Assembly (NCBI RefSeq): GCF_003014475.1
Contig: NZ_PYGJ01000002.1
Location: forward strand, 124,001-188,000
Source of the DNA: Shimia abyssi
GTDB lineage: Bacteria > Pseudomonadota > Alphaproteobacteria > Rhodobacterales > Rhodobacteraceae
DNA length: 64,000 nt
Reading direction: 5' to 3'
In this document: positions 26,418 to 34,848 of the stretch, piece after piece
How the letters are laid out: every line of letters starts with the position of its first letter
Position numbering within the stretch: the first letter of the stretch is position 1
The notes under the pieces: model-generated
What the model was told of the DNA's origin: nothing
Databases searched by the model: none
What the model saw: only the letters and a program-made list of their open reading frames with translations
Translations under genes and position numbers: made by a program

Positions 26418-27158
26418 ATGGACCGCCCCAGAACCATTCTTCGCGTCTCAGGCGCCGACACCAACCATTTCCTGCAAGGGCTTGTCACCAATGACATGGA
26501 TCACCTGACAGATGGGCTTCTGTATGCCGCGCTACTAACGCCCCAAGGCAAATACCTGGCGGATTTCTTTTTGAAACGGGACGGCGCGGATGTTCTCCTT
26601 GATGCTGACGCCGAACAAGCACCGGGCCTTATGGCGCGCTTAAATATGTATAAGCTGCGTGCCGATGTTTCGATTGAACAATCGGAGCTTCACCTGCATC
26701 GCGGGACAGGGGACACACCCACTGACGGTGTCGCTGATCCCCGCACATCGGCGCTTGGATGGCGCGCATATCGCAACGCTAAGCAAACAGACGACACGAC
26801 CGATTGGGATGCCCTACGCGTCGCCCACAAGGTCCCTACAGCCGGTATCGAACTTGGCCCCGAGAGCTATATCCTTGAAAACGACTTTGAGCGCCTCAAC
26901 GGTGTCGATTTCCGCAAGGGGTGTTACGTCGGCCAAGAAGTCACTGCGCGCATGAAGCACAAGACCGAACTGCGCAAAGGTCTCGAACGCGTTGAGTTGT
27001 CAGGCACTGCAGAGATTGGCACCCCCATTACCCGCGAGGATCGCGCGGTTGGCACGCTTTTTACCCGGTCCGGCGGTCAGGCATTGGCCTACCTGCGCCG
27101 CGACCGCGCCGTCGGTAACATGCGGGCAGGCGACGCCATCATTCGCTTTACCTCATAA
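26418..27158 (+). CDS. ygfZ: YgfZ/CAF17-like folate-binding protein
   Basis: This 246-residue GcvT-like protein supports repair or assembly of certain iron-sulfur enzymes using tetrahydrofolate. The defining motif KGCYVGQE is at residues 167-174 (NGVDFRKGCYVGQEVTARM) with the conserved Cys169. The N-terminus reads ILRVSGADTNHFLQGLVTND, the usual family start, and the ATG at 26418 is chosen for that reason. It is divergent from the glycosyltransferase (72 bp between the starts) and converges on efp with a hairpin between. Confidence 0.92.
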   Translation: MDRPRTILRVSGADTNHFLQGLVTNDMDHLTDGLLYAALLTPQGKYLADFFLKRDGADVLLDADAEQAPGLMARLNMYKLRADVSIEQSELHLHRGTGDTPTDGVADPRTSALGWRAYRNAKQTDDTTDWDALRVAHKVPTAGIELGPESYILENDFERLNGVDFRKGCYVGQEVTARMKHKTELRKGLERVELSGTAEIGTPITREDRAVGTLFTRSGGQALAYLRRDRAVGNMRAGDAIIRFTS

Positions 27159-27165
27159 ACAACAA

Positions 27166-27190
27166 AGCCCGCCAAAGGCGGGCTGAGTTT
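27166..27190. terminator. Hairpin terminator between ygfZ and efp
   Basis: AGCCCGCC-AAA-GGCGGGCT (27166-27184) followed by GAGTTT on the plus strand and TTTGTTG on the minus strand. It is probably bidirectional for the two convergent genes. Confidence 0.65.
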
Positions 27191-27207
27191 CGCGAACCAT
27201 GCGCAAG

Positions 27208-27771
27208 TTACGCGCGTTCGGAATAATCCATGGTCTCGGTGTTGACCACAATATCCTCGTCTTGTCCCACAAAAGGTGGCACCATGACCCGAACGCCATT
27301 GTCCAACACCGCAGGCTTGAACGAATTCGCCGCGGTCTGACCTTTTACCACCGGTTCTGTCTCAACGATTTTGCACACGACTTTCTGTGGGAGCGATGCG
27401 TTCAACGCCTCATTCTCATAAAATTCGACAACGATCGTCATTCCGTCCTGCAAAAATGGGCGGCGTTCGCCCAATAGATCCGCAGGCAACTGGATTTGCT
27501 CATAGGTTTCGGTGTCCATAAACACCAGCATCCCGTCATCTTCATATAGGAACTGCTGATCCTTTTGCTCCAAACGGACACGCTCGACTTTGTCCGCGCT
27601 GCGGAAGCGTTCGTTCAACTTCGATCCATTGCGCAAGTTGCGCATTTCGACCTGCGCAAATGCGCCGCCCTTACCCGGCTTTACGTGGTCCACTTTAACT
27701 GCAGCCCACAGGCCACCATTGTGTTCCAGCACATTGCCGGGTCGAATTTCATTACCGTTTATTTTGGGCAT
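27208..27771 (-). CDS. efp: Translation elongation factor P
   Basis: This is a full-length 187-residue EF-P of three beta-barrels. It relieves ribosome stalling at proline runs. It starts [20 protein letters not shown]. The tip loop reads [10 protein letters not shown] with Lys34, the residue that is beta-lysylated by EpmA/EpmB in some bacteria. The C-terminal domain has the expected [20 protein letters not shown] and ends [14 protein letters not shown]. No modification enzyme gene is seen in the window. Confidence 0.97.
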   Translation of the reverse strand: MPKINGNEIRPGNVLEHNGGLWAAVKVDHVKPGKGGAFAQVEMRNLRNGSKLNERFRSADKVERVRLEQKDQQFLYEDDGMLVFMDTETYEQIQLPADLLGERRPFLQDGMTIVVEFYENEALNASLPQKVVCKIVETEPVVKGQTAANSFKPAVLDNGVRVMVPPFVGQDEDIVVNTETMDYSERA

Positions 27772-27988
27772 TTAGCAAAACCATGGCAGAGAGGTTGATC
27801 CAATTTGGTCCGATCCTATATCTGCATGGCTGACGAGAGGCAAGGTCTCAGACCTCGCAATGCGCGCCCCAAACGCCATGCGTAAATTGCATAGAAGCTA
27901 TGCAAAAACAGCCTATCCGAATCAGATGAACTACGTCATAAGGGGCGTCACGCCGAAAACGCAAGAGCAATAATACAAGGACGACGAG

Positions 27989-28309
27989 ATGACCGATTTC
28001 GTTGATGGAGCGGCTTTCAATAATGAACAAGGCAACCGCGCCCGCAAACTTTTTGCGGCAGTTGTTTTGGCCGCACTGGATGATGCCATCGCTGACGACA
28101 AGAAATATGGCAATGGCCCCGAGCAAATTGCTCGTTGGGCACGCTCGCGGGATGGCCGTGAAGTACTGTCATGCGCTGGTATTGACCCGAACGAACGTGT
28201 CGTATCGGGCCTGATGGACTTCGTTGGCAAAGGTGTGCGCACCTCAGTCGCTTTGTCGCGCGAAGAAAGCGAACGTCGCAATGCCGCTGCGCAGGCTGAA
28301 GCTGCCTAA
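27989..28309 (+). CDS. DUF6280-like small protein
   Basis: This 106-residue soluble helical protein begins MTDFVDGAAFNNEQGNRARK, continues LFAAVVLAALDDAIADDKKY and SRDGREVLSCAGIDPNERVV, and ends in an Ala-rich tail. I recognise this as the small conserved Rhodobacterales family labelled DUF6280, of unknown function. A ribosome-like AAGGACGACGAG precedes the ATG, and a strong T-tailed hairpin follows, so it is a single-gene unit. Confidence 0.8.
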   Translation: MTDFVDGAAFNNEQGNRARKLFAAVVLAALDDAIADDKKYGNGPEQIARWARSRDGREVLSCAGIDPNERVVSGLMDFVGKGVRTSVALSREESERRNAAAQAEAA

Positions 28310-28333
28310 GCAAACCATATTTCTGAAAAAGAC

Positions 28334-28365
28334 GGCGCTCCTCTCTTGGGAGCGCTGCTTTTTTT
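28334..28365 (+). terminator. Intrinsic terminator after the DUF6280-like gene
   Basis: Stem GCGCTCC (28335-28341) with GGAGCGC (28349-28355), followed within a few bases by seven consecutive T residues (28359-28365). Textbook geometry. Confidence 0.85.
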
Positions 28366-28475
28366 GGCCATTTTTTGCGGTAATCTGCGACGCGTAGGAA
28401 CTGACGAGGCTATTCCTTGTTTGGCCTTGGAAAAACCTCGAACGAAAGTCACTCAGCGTTGCTTCAGTTCAAACC

Positions 28476-29435
28476 TTAATCCAAGTCATGAGCAGCAAGT
28501 GCCCTGTGTATCTCGCGGCGCACCAACTTGCGCACGTTACGTGTGATACGCTCCCCCAGCGCCCCCTGAAGCTCCTGACGTACGATATCAGCAACCATTT
28601 CGCGCAGTATGTCTTCATCTATTACAGCGGCCTCATCAACCGCCTGCGCGACCTCTGGCACCGCCTCTTCAATGATTTCGTCGCTGATGACAGCTTCAAA
28701 GCCGCTCGCCGTATCGAATTCTTCCGTCACCGTGTTGTTCGGCACTTCCCAAGAAGACACTTCAGGTTCGGTTCCGGCATAGTCACTGTCACCGGGGGAG
28801 TCAGGTTCTTCAACCAAACCATCCCCATCGCGCCAGTGCACGATCCGTGCGTCTAAAACCCGCTGGAAATCGAATGGTTCTTCTTCGTCCAAGCCGTCTT
28901 CCGCAAGCTCATCGTCGACTAAAGGCTGTTCACTAACCTCCGAGACTTCAAGCGCTTGAGCATCCCCATCTAACGACACGCCGAGGGCATTTTCATACGC
29001 TCCGCCAAAATCGCTCTCCTGAGCGGCATCTGACAATTCAGCGCCCTCTGTCGAGTGCTGGGGTTCATCACAATCAGTAACCTCACCGCCTTCGCGATAG
29101 TCTCCCTGCTCTACTGGCTTAGACGGTATACCCGCCTCGTCAAGCGCTACCTCCACGCCTGAATCACCTTCAGCTGACATCACATTATCGGGATCAGATT
29201 CGGCTTGATCAATGTCTGTTTCGTCTTCCAAAACGCGCAATGCGGGTGTCAAAACCAGAGCGGAAGGCGTGTCTTCGCGAACGGTTGCCAGATTAGAAAC
29301 TGCCGCCTTGGGTACATCCTCGACGTCGTTGGCAATCACAGATCTGGTGGCACTCGCATCTCGATTCTCTGACACGAGTCTCCGAATAGACGTCAAAACG
29401 TCTTCAATTTCACTGTGTTTTACCGGGTCAGGCAT
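28476..29435 (-). CDS. popZ: PopZ-like polar organising protein
   Basis: This 319-residue protein has a short N-terminal helix (HSEIEDVLTSIRRLVSENR), a long acidic disordered middle of about 230 residues rich in Asp and Glu, and a C-terminal helical part (EDILREMVADIVRQELQGAL, then RNVRKLVRREIHRALAA). This helix/acidic linker/oligomerising helices layout is that of PopZ (DUF2497), the condensate-forming pole organiser of alphaproteobacteria, where the N-terminus usually reads like EEILASIRRIISED. The middle is longer than in Caulobacter PopZ. It lies next to tolC and pcm, which I recall as neighbours of popZ in other alphaproteobacteria. Function is inferred from architecture and synteny. Confidence 0.65.
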   Translation of the reverse strand: MPDPVKHSEIEDVLTSIRRLVSENRDASATRSVIANDVEDVPKAAVSNLATVREDTPSALVLTPALRVLEDETDIDQAESDPDNVMSAEGDSGVEVALDEAGIPSKPVEQGDYREGGEVTDCDEPQHSTEGAELSDAAQESDFGGAYENALGVSLDGDAQALEVSEVSEQPLVDDELAEDGLDEEEPFDFQRVLDARIVHWRDGDGLVEEPDSPGDSDYAGTEPEVSSWEVPNNTVTEEFDTASGFEAVISDEIIEEAVPEVAQAVDEAAVIDEDILREMVADIVRQELQGALGERITRNVRKLVRREIHRALAAHDLD

Positions 29436-29509
29436 TCTTCAGCACCACTCATTCCTCAATGGAAGTGTAGCGACTACAGTCTCTTGGCACAACCGATAGG
29501 GATAATTGC

Positions 29510-30925
29510 TTACTCTTTGCCGAGCGACTTGAGGACTTTATCCAACTGTTGACCGCGCTTTGTATTCACCGCCGGCGCGTCCTTGACCAGATTATAGTAT
29601 GCTTCGGGGTCGTACTGCTCGACACGCAGATTCAAATGATCTACCGTCAGCAACCCCATGGATGACAAGACCGCATAGGCGGCAATGACCTGCGTCGCTT
29701 GCGCTGAAATCAGGTTCGCTTCAGCGTCCAGCAAGTCTTGCTCAGCCGTCAATACATCCAGAGTAGTCCGGGCGCCCAGCTTCGCCTCTTCCCGCACACC
29801 TTCAAAGGCAATGCGCGCCGCGTCCACTTGACGTTCACTCGACGTGATCGCTGCGCCAGCAGCTATCAGCGTCGCCCATGAACTACCCGCCTGTTGGCGA
29901 ATACTATGTCGCGTAACATGCAAAGACGCGCGAACAGCATCTCGTTGCGCCATAGCTTGACGTGTCAGGGCCGACAGGCGTCCGCCCGCATATATTGGGC
30001 CGCTAAAACTGAACCCGATGGACGAGCTATTTGAAAAATTGTCGCTGCCAAACTCTTGGTCTGTCGCCAAACGCCCAGTCAGGCTGATCGTAGGCCCCAT
30101 GTCGGACTTAGCACGCATTACATTTAGCTCAGCTGCCGAAATCTCATGCTGGATCCGCACCATGTCCGGGTGCGACCGAATCGCGACTGCCTTGGCATCC
30201 TCTACGGAGCGGGCTGTGTACGGCAATTGCGAAGGCGAAACCAAGCGCCCTGGCCGACTTCCAATTGCCGCCGCATAAAACTCCTGACTCGTTGCAAGAT
30301 CACCCTGCGCCGCTGAAAGCTCAGCACGCGCTCCTTCAAGCCGAGCCTCGGCAAGCGCCACATCTGTACGGGTGACTTCGCCGACTTCAAAACGATCCCG
30401 CGCAGCTTGCAATTCGCGCTCCAAAACTCGCAGGTTATTTTGCCGCAACAAAACAATTTCTTCGTCCCTAACGACGAACATGAACGACTGGACCGCGTCA
30501 AACAGAACAAATTGCTCGACAGAAATCAGTGATTGACGCGTTGCCAAAACGGTTTCCTTGGACGCATCAACAGCTAGCTTGGTTCCACCATTGTCAAACA
30601 ACAACAAATCAAAAGACAAACCGATCGCCGCATTTTGCGTAGAATTGTAGCGAGTTGAAGCAGTGGCCGCAGACCGTACACCACTATTTAGGTGACCAAC
30701 CTCACCAAACCAGCTGATCACAGGGCGTAACAGAGCTAAGGTAGCGGCGACGTCTTCGTCAGCAGCCCGCAACAGTGCGCGGTTTTGCTGTAGCAATCCG
30801 CTGTGATAGTAGGCTTCCGCCAACGCGTCTGGCAAAGTCTGCGCCTGCACGTTTACACTCAAACCAACTGAGGCGCTCAACACCAAAAATCCGGTGCGAA
30901 TCGCTTTGTGAATATCGTAGAACAT
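29510..30925 (-). CDS. tolC: TolC family outer membrane efflux protein
   Basis: This 471-residue outer-membrane channel component of type I secretion and efflux systems has a signal peptide at 1-28 (GFLVLSASVGLSVNVQAQ, cleavage after AQA-like VQA). Two similar coiled-coil/beta repeats follow. The start TLPDALAEAYYHSGLLQQNR and the repeat words ERELQAARDRFEVGEVTRTD and VREEAKLGARTTLDVLTAEQ are characteristic of TolC. A C-terminal extension ends AVNTKRGQQLDKVLKSLGKE. It lies between pcm (42 bp upstream) and the popZ-like gene, probably co-transcribed with pcm. Confidence 0.93.
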   Translation of the reverse strand: MFYDIHKAIRTGFLVLSASVGLSVNVQAQTLPDALAEAYYHSGLLQQNRALLRAADEDVAATLALLRPVISWFGEVGHLNSGVRSAATASTRYNSTQNAAIGLSFDLLLFDNGGTKLAVDASKETVLATRQSLISVEQFVLFDAVQSFMFVVRDEEIVLLRQNNLRVLERELQAARDRFEVGEVTRTDVALAEARLEGARAELSAAQGDLATSQEFYAAAIGSRPGRLVSPSQLPYTARSVEDAKAVAIRSHPDMVRIQHEISAAELNVMRAKSDMGPTISLTGRLATDQEFGSDNFSNSSSIGFSFSGPIYAGGRLSALTRQAMAQRDAVRASLHVTRHSIRQQAGSSWATLIAAGAAITSSERQVDAARIAFEGVREEAKLGARTTLDVLTAEQDLLDAEANLISAQATQVIAAYAVLSSMGLLTVDHLNLRVEQYDPEAYYNLVKDAPAVNTKRGQQLDKVLKSLGKE

Positions 30926-30967
30926 ACCTGCCTCTATCCTTTGCGGTGCATTGCCAGGACCAACCTC

Positions 30968-31621
30968 TTACAACTCGAAAGTGTAGTCTTTTTGAAAACC
31001 CGGCAAAACCGGTGCCGTGGCGTTGAAAACAAAGCGCCAGTTGATTTCGCCATTCAGTTTGCTGCCGACCCGCACGGCCCCCAAAGCCCCATCCATAAAC
31101 AGTGTGGCAATACGGCCGCCTTCTTTCAACTGCGATTTTAGTGCTTCTGGCAAAATCTCGACACCGCCTTCCACGACTATCACGTCATAAGGGCCATGCA
31201 CTGCGGCGCCCTCATTTAAGTCACCGACTTGGACGACGACATTATCAACTCCATGCTCAACCAAAAGGCTTTGCGCTTCGCCCCCACGGGCCTCATCGTC
31301 TTCCAACGCGACAACTGCCTCTGCCATCCGCGCGATAATGGCGCTGGAATACCCCAGCCCGACACCTACATCCAAGACCAACTCATCTTGCTGAATATCC
31401 AACGAGTCAAGCATTTTGGCCAAGACACGAGGGTCAATCACGACGCGATTTGCATCCAGATGAATGTGCTCGCCAATATAGGCCGCGTCGCGTTTTTCGT
31501 GCGGCACAAACGATTCTCGCGGCACATTCAACAGTGCCTCGATAACGGTATACTTAGTAACATCCGATGGTCGTACCTGCGTGTCCACCATTGTGGTGCG
31601 AAGGTCAGTGAAATCCGCCAT
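30968..31621 (-). CDS. pcm: Protein-L-isoaspartate O-methyltransferase
   Basis: This 217-residue SAM-dependent methyltransferase of the PCMT family repairs isoaspartyl damage in proteins. The substrate region reads MVDTQVRPSDVTKYTVIEAL and ESFVPHEKRDAAYIGEHIHL. SAM-binding motif I is ELVLDVGVGLGYSSAIIARM and the post-motif segment YDVIVVEGGVEILPEAL follows. The alphaproteobacterial subgroup preceding tolC has this N-terminus and may have drifted in function, so activity is inferred. Confidence 0.9.
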   Translation of the reverse strand: MADFTDLRTTMVDTQVRPSDVTKYTVIEALLNVPRESFVPHEKRDAAYIGEHIHLDANRVVIDPRVLAKMLDSLDIQQDELVLDVGVGLGYSSAIIARMAEAVVALEDDEARGGEAQSLLVEHGVDNVVVQVGDLNEGAAVHGPYDVIVVEGGVEILPEALKSQLKEGGRIATLFMDGALGAVRVGSKLNGEINWRFVFNATAPVLPGFQKDYTFEL

Positions 31622-31851
31622 TGCAACCTCATCCGCTCTTGTTCGAGTTGCTCACTCTTGCCACACCTACTTGCTGTGGGCAATGTCCCACCTCCATAAT
31701 TTGCAGCCGCGCGACCATCGGCCAAGCCGGTTGACCGCCATTTTGTTGTTATTTCCCTTTACGGCCGCTGCCGGGCGTAAAAAGAGCTTGCGCCGCCCAA
31801 TTTTTCGGACCATTTAAGCGCCATACGTCGGGTTCCCCGACCACCACAGTT

Positions 31852-31925
31852 GGCGAGTTGGCGGAGTGGTGACGCAGCGGATTGCAAATCCGTGTACACC
31901 GGTTCGATTCCGGTACTCGCCTCCA
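31852..31925 (+). tRNA. tRNA-Cys (GCA)
   Basis: Cloverleaf readable by eye: acceptor GGCGAGT/ACTCGCC, D-loop AGTGGTGACGC, anticodon stem GCGGA/TCCGT around loop TTGCAAA (anticodon GCA), T-arm CCGGTTCGATTCCGG, discriminator T and encoded CCA (31923-31925). Its 3' end is the presumed integration site of the element whose integrase starts 70 bp downstream. Confidence 0.97.
31900..31925 (+). other. Presumed attachment site (att) in the tRNA-Cys 3' end
   Basis: The tRNA 3' end is followed by a tyrosine integrase gene oriented toward it, the classical layout of tRNA-targeting elements. The exact crossover and the direct-repeat partner are not in the window, so boundaries are approximate. Confidence 0.5.
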
Positions 31926-31993
31926 ATAAAATCAATGACTTGCGTCATCCCTCTTCTCCTTCACTGCCGTTTTTGAAACAAGCGTTGAAACTT

Positions 31994-33025
31994 TCACGTT
32001 TCGGTCTTGCTTCGTTCCATACGGTTTCTTGCCTCTTGCGCGCGCTTCGCCAGCTCCCTTTGCCGGATCGGCCCGCCATATTTTTTCAGCATCTCAACAC
32101 CTGAGTGACCGGTGACGGCTTTGACCATCTCGTCATCACATCCGGCTAAATAGAGCTCGATGGTCGCGTTTTTCCTGAGCCCGTGCGTTTTGTAGTAGCT
32201 CGCCTTCTCATGCTTCATCTTCTTTTTGATGGTGCGCATTTCCTCCGCAACGATGCGGTAGCTCACCGGTCGACCTTTGGGGTCGGTCACGAGAGTACCG
32301 TCCGTTCGCGCGAGTCCGTCGAGATGGGTCTTGAGGCGATCCGTGAGCGGGATCCACAGCGGCTTCTCGGTTTTGCCTTGAGTGAAATCGAATCCCTCAT
32401 CCGAAAAGTGCGCCCACTTCATCTTCACGACATCGCCAATGCGCTGGCCCGTGCCAACGCAAAGCTCGTAGACCAGCCGCGCGCGTTTTGAAGCCAGGGC
32501 TTCGAACTCTGCTCGAACATCGTCTGGCCAAGGCTCCCACCCGTCGCTTTGCTGCTTGAAGAGCGGAATGCCCTTCGCCGGATTGCCATGCTCTTTCTTG
32601 ATAAAACCAATCAGACGGGCGTGGTTCATCAAGACGACCATGACCTGGACGAGATAGTTGGCTTGCCGCCAGTGATCCGCATTGGCGCGGTGCAATTCGT
32701 AAATGTGATGGGTTTCGATCCTGGCCGGGTCTTTCTCCGCCCATATCTCACGAATGTGGCTGATGTAACGCCGATAGTCGGATCTCGTCCGGGGCTTCAG
32801 CTTCTTGTAGGCGTCGCTCTCGTAGTAGCTGAGAATCAACGCCTCAAAATTGCGCTTCACCGGCGCAGGCGCTGGTTTTCCCTTCAGCAAGCGATTGTAG
32901 TGATCCCAAAATTCCGGTGTGCCCGCTTCCTCGTGCATCATGACGGAGATGCCGCGCGATCGCCGGATGAACCGTAGGTAACCCCTGTCACTATAGACGT
33001 ATTTTGGCAGGCTCTTGCGGGTCAT
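31994..33025 (-). CDS. int: Tyrosine-type integrase of the tRNA-Cys element
   Basis: This 343-residue site-specific recombinase has an N-terminal arm/core-binding part (YYESDAYKKLKPRTRSDYRR; IRIxH-like helical segments) and a C-terminal catalytic domain. Active-site residues are visible: Arg in CVGTGQRIGDVVKMKW, HxxR in YYKTHGLRKNATIELY, the second His in VTGHSG, and the nucleophilic Tyr in MLKKYGG. Its C-terminal end faces the tRNA. The start overlaps the stop of a 63-residue gene by 4 bp, so the two are coupled. It would drive integration and, with an excision factor, release of the element. Confidence 0.93.
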   Translation of the reverse strand: MTRKSLPKYVYSDRGYLRFIRRSRGISVMMHEEAGTPEFWDHYNRLLKGKPAPAPVKRNFEALILSYYESDAYKKLKPRTRSDYRRYISHIREIWAEKDPARIETHHIYELHRANADHWRQANYLVQVMVVLMNHARLIGFIKKEHGNPAKGIPLFKQQSDGWEPWPDDVRAEFEALASKRARLVYELCVGTGQRIGDVVKMKWAHFSDEGFDFTQGKTEKPLWIPLTDRLKTHLDGLARTDGTLVTDPKGRPVSYRIVAEEMRTIKKKMKHEKASYYKTHGLRKNATIELYLAGCDDEMVKAVTGHSGVEMLKKYGGPIRQRELAKRAQEARNRMERSKTET

Positions 33026-33213
33026 TCGCCCATTCTCAAGTCGCTGTTGAGAAAGTCGTCGGCGGCCTCTGGCGCGACCATATTCGCATCGACGATGACA
33101 CTGCCATCAGGCTTGATCTCGAATTTCGCGCGCTGCCAACCTGCCTCCCGCGCCTCGCGGATAAAGGCTGAGGCCGCTTGTTTCGCTTTCGTCTGTGCAC
33201 TTGCTTTGGTCAT
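33022..33213 (-). CDS. Small protein coupled to the integrase (possible accessory factor)
   Basis: This 63-residue basic/helical protein (MTKASAQTKAKQAASAFIRE, then GWQRAKFEIKPDGSVIVDAN) has a C-terminal acidic tail. The stop overlaps the integrase start as ATGA. Short proteins with a PDGSV beta-hairpin often precede roseobacter integrases. It lacks an obvious helix-turn-helix, so calling it an excisionase would be a guess. Confidence 0.6.
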   Translation of the reverse strand: MTKASAQTKAKQAASAFIREAREAGWQRAKFEIKPDGSVIVDANMVAPEAADDFLNSDLRMGE

Positions 33214-33237
33214 CGTCTCGACACCTCTCTCACCTCG

Positions 33238-33432
33238 TTAACAACGCGCATTATCACACTGATTCATATTGATATTTCCAATTGAACCGAGTGTGGAACG
33301 CCTGTCCTTCGCCGCGCGAATGGCTCGGATAACTTCAGAGTTTTGGGAGTTGCCATTGCGATCGGACTCCGCCTTGATCCACTCCTTGAGCTCTTGCGGA
33401 AGCCGAAGCTGCATTGGTTTACGACTATTCAT
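33238..33432 (-). CDS. Arc-type ribbon-helix-helix repressor A
   Basis: This 64-residue protein from the ATG at 33430-33432 begins MNSRKPMQLRLPQELKEWIK. The beta strand PMQLRLP, helix ELKEWIKAESDRNG and helix NSEVIRAIRAAKD form an Arc/MetJ ribbon-helix-helix that binds DNA as a dimer. A longer start at 33456 would add eight residues. It is divergent from a second Arc-type gene, with two palindromes between the starts. Confidence 0.8.
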   Translation of the reverse strand: MNSRKPMQLRLPQELKEWIKAESDRNGNSQNSEVIRAIRAAKDRRSTLGSIGNINMNQCDNARC

Positions 33433-33463
33433 GAAACGCCTCCAGGTTGAAAACATACCCCGT

Positions 33464-33482
33464 TAGTGGCACTTAGCCACTA
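33464..33482. promoter_or_regulatory. Palindromic operator 1 between the Arc-type genes
   Basis: TAGTGGC-ACTTA-GCCACTA, perfect 7-bp arms with a 5-bp spacer (33464-33470 and 33476-33482). It lies 31 bp upstream of repressor A's start and contains the GTGGC/GCCAC word shared with operator 2. Confidence 0.65.
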
Positions 33483-33501
33483 TTGCGTCAATCGAATTTT
33501 A

Positions 33502-33514
33502 TGGCACAGTGCCA
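33502..33514. promoter_or_regulatory. Palindromic operator 2 between the Arc-type genes
   Basis: TGGCAC-A-GTGCCA (perfect 6-bp arms), ending 2 bp before the ATG of repressor B. It shares TGGCAC with the left arm region of operator 1 (GTGGCAC). Binding here would directly block translation or transcription start of repressor B. Confidence 0.65.
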
Positions 33515-33516
33515 CC

Positions 33517-33831
33517 ATGTCAGAACAAAGTGCTCAAAATCAGGACAAGTTCATCGTGCGATTGCCGGATGGCCTTCGTGACCGGATACGGCTTGCGGCC
33601 GAGAGCAACCACCGTAGCATGAACGCTGAGGTCGTTGCCGTCCTTGAAGAAAACTACCCCGCGCCAGTCCCGGAAAACATCGGCGACCCCGCAGCCCGAA
33701 TGCTATTCTGGCTCGCCAAACGAATCCGACGGAGAAGCCCGCAACCGGGCTCACCCAGAGACAAGCAAGCCGCCCTATACGAGCGTATTGCGGGCGATAT
33801 TTCGGAACGCATGAAGGATATCGGGGAATAG
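33517..33831 (+). CDS. Arc-type ribbon-helix-helix repressor B
   Basis: This 104-residue protein from the ATG at 33517 (MSEQSAQNQDKFIVRLPDGL) has strand KFIVRLP, helix RDRIRLAAESNHRSMN and helix AEVVAVLEENY, the Arc fold as in phage P22 Arc/Mnt-like repressors. A basic tail (AKRIRRRSPQPGS) and a C-terminal helix follow. It is divergent from repressor A. The paired genes with shared palindromes suggest a switch for the element's integration or transfer genes. Confidence 0.82.
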   Translation: MSEQSAQNQDKFIVRLPDGLRDRIRLAAESNHRSMNAEVVAVLEENYPAPVPENIGDPAARMLFWLAKRIRRRSPQPGSPRDKQAALYERIAGDISERMKDIGE

Positions 33832-33833
33832 CC

Positions 33834-34475
33834 TTAGTAGGCCACCCACTCGTATCCATGGTTGCCTTCGTGATCTTCCCATTCAACGCCAACCCCGCGT
33901 CGCCAATTCGATGACGAACAGCGCCGCGACGGCAGCACCCACTGCGGGGCCGCCGCTGGTGTCGTGCGTTGCCAACCGAATTCGCCCTGCGTGCCATAGG
34001 TCCCGAGGAGAATATTGTAGCTCTCAGAACAGTCATCGTCGCGACCGCGTTCGCGATGGCTGTAGTACCGGACATCCCAGACACGGATCGAGCGCACGAA
34101 ATCGAATTCCAGACCACTGATGTCGATATCGGCACCGCCTTCAGCCGTCTGTGTCAGAATGACTTGGCCGAGCGTCTGACCTGTTTGGTTGCTGGCCTCC
34201 CAAATCTTTGGGGCCGTGCTTTGCAAAGACACCCGCTCAGAAACACCCATCGGGCAGCGCCAGATTTGCAACGGCGGCTCGATCGGCCAAGGCGTAATCC
34301 GCCTAATGAAAACCGCACGAGAATGGGCACATTCTGCTGAAGTTGGCCACCCGCCAGCCAGGCAAAGCAGAATGGCGCAATCAACTTGGTAGGCTTTTAC
34401 TGCCTGCGGAGCCAAGCTGGAAACGACACTTATGGCGACCCCGCCAAGCAAATTTCGGATGGATTTGAGCCACAT
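33834..34475 (-). CDS. Secreted Cys-rich protein, mobile-element associated
   Basis: This 213-residue protein has a signal peptide (WLKSIRNLLGGVAISVVSSL, cleavage near QAVKA) and a mature part beginning YQVDCAILLCLAGGWPTSAE. It continues RAVFIRRITPWPIEPPLQIW and then CPMG, with several Cys suited to disulfides in the periplasm. I recognise the CAILLCLAGGWP...PPLQIWRCP signature as a conserved hypothetical protein that travels with VirB-type T4SS regions in Rhodobacterales. Its role is unknown. Here it stands 11 kb from the virB operon, with the cargo genes between. Confidence 0.7.
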   Translation of the reverse strand: MWLKSIRNLLGGVAISVVSSLAPQAVKAYQVDCAILLCLAGGWPTSAECAHSRAVFIRRITPWPIEPPLQIWRCPMGVSERVSLQSTAPKIWEASNQTGQTLGQVILTQTAEGGADIDISGLEFDFVRSIRVWDVRYYSHRERGRDDDCSESYNILLGTYGTQGEFGWQRTTPAAAPQWVLPSRRCSSSNWRRGVGVEWEDHEGNHGYEWVAY

Positions 34476-34585
34476 ATCAATAAGCGCCTTTCGACTTCAT
34501 TACTATAATATTGATGGTTGTTGCCCAACTTCGCCCCGCACACCATATGCGAGCAAGGGATTAGATCCACTCGCGCGCACTTTGT

Positions 34586-34597
34586 GGAATATATTCC
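34586..34597. promoter_or_regulatory. 12-bp palindrome upstream of the XRE gene
   Basis: GGAATATATTCC is a perfect palindrome 36 bp before the XRE start, between it and the divergent secreted-protein gene. It is a candidate autoregulatory site. Confidence 0.45.
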
Positions 34598-34633
34598 GTA
34601 GAGCAATTCTTGTGATCTGGCCGAATACAGGCC

Positions 34634-34846
34634 ATGAAATTGAGGGAAACAGTAGGGTTAAATATTCGGAATCTAAGAAATTCCAGAGGATTGAGCCAAG
34701 AACAATTAGCCTTAGCTGCTGACCTGGATCGTAGCTATATCAGCGAGATCGAGCTCGCGAAATTCTCAGCATCGATCGATGTTCTAGAGCGGATCGCGCA
34801 TGCTCTCGAGGTCGCTCCCAAGGAATTGTTTAACGAGAGGGGCTAG
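34634..34846 (+). CDS. Small XRE family regulator
   Basis: This 70-residue protein consists of one helix-turn-helix domain: VGLNIRNLRNSRGLSQEQLA, then DLDRSYISEIELAKFSASID and VLERIAHALEVAPKELF. It resembles phage-repressor-like or restriction-modification controller proteins. AT-rich codon use (GTTAAATATTCGGAAT) differs from its GC-rich neighbours, consistent with acquisition. It is followed 2 bp later by a small TTG-started frame. Confidence 0.88.
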   Translation: MKLRETVGLNIRNLRNSRGLSQEQLALAADLDRSYISEIELAKFSASIDVLERIAHALEVAPKELFNERG

Positions 34847-34848
34847 TT

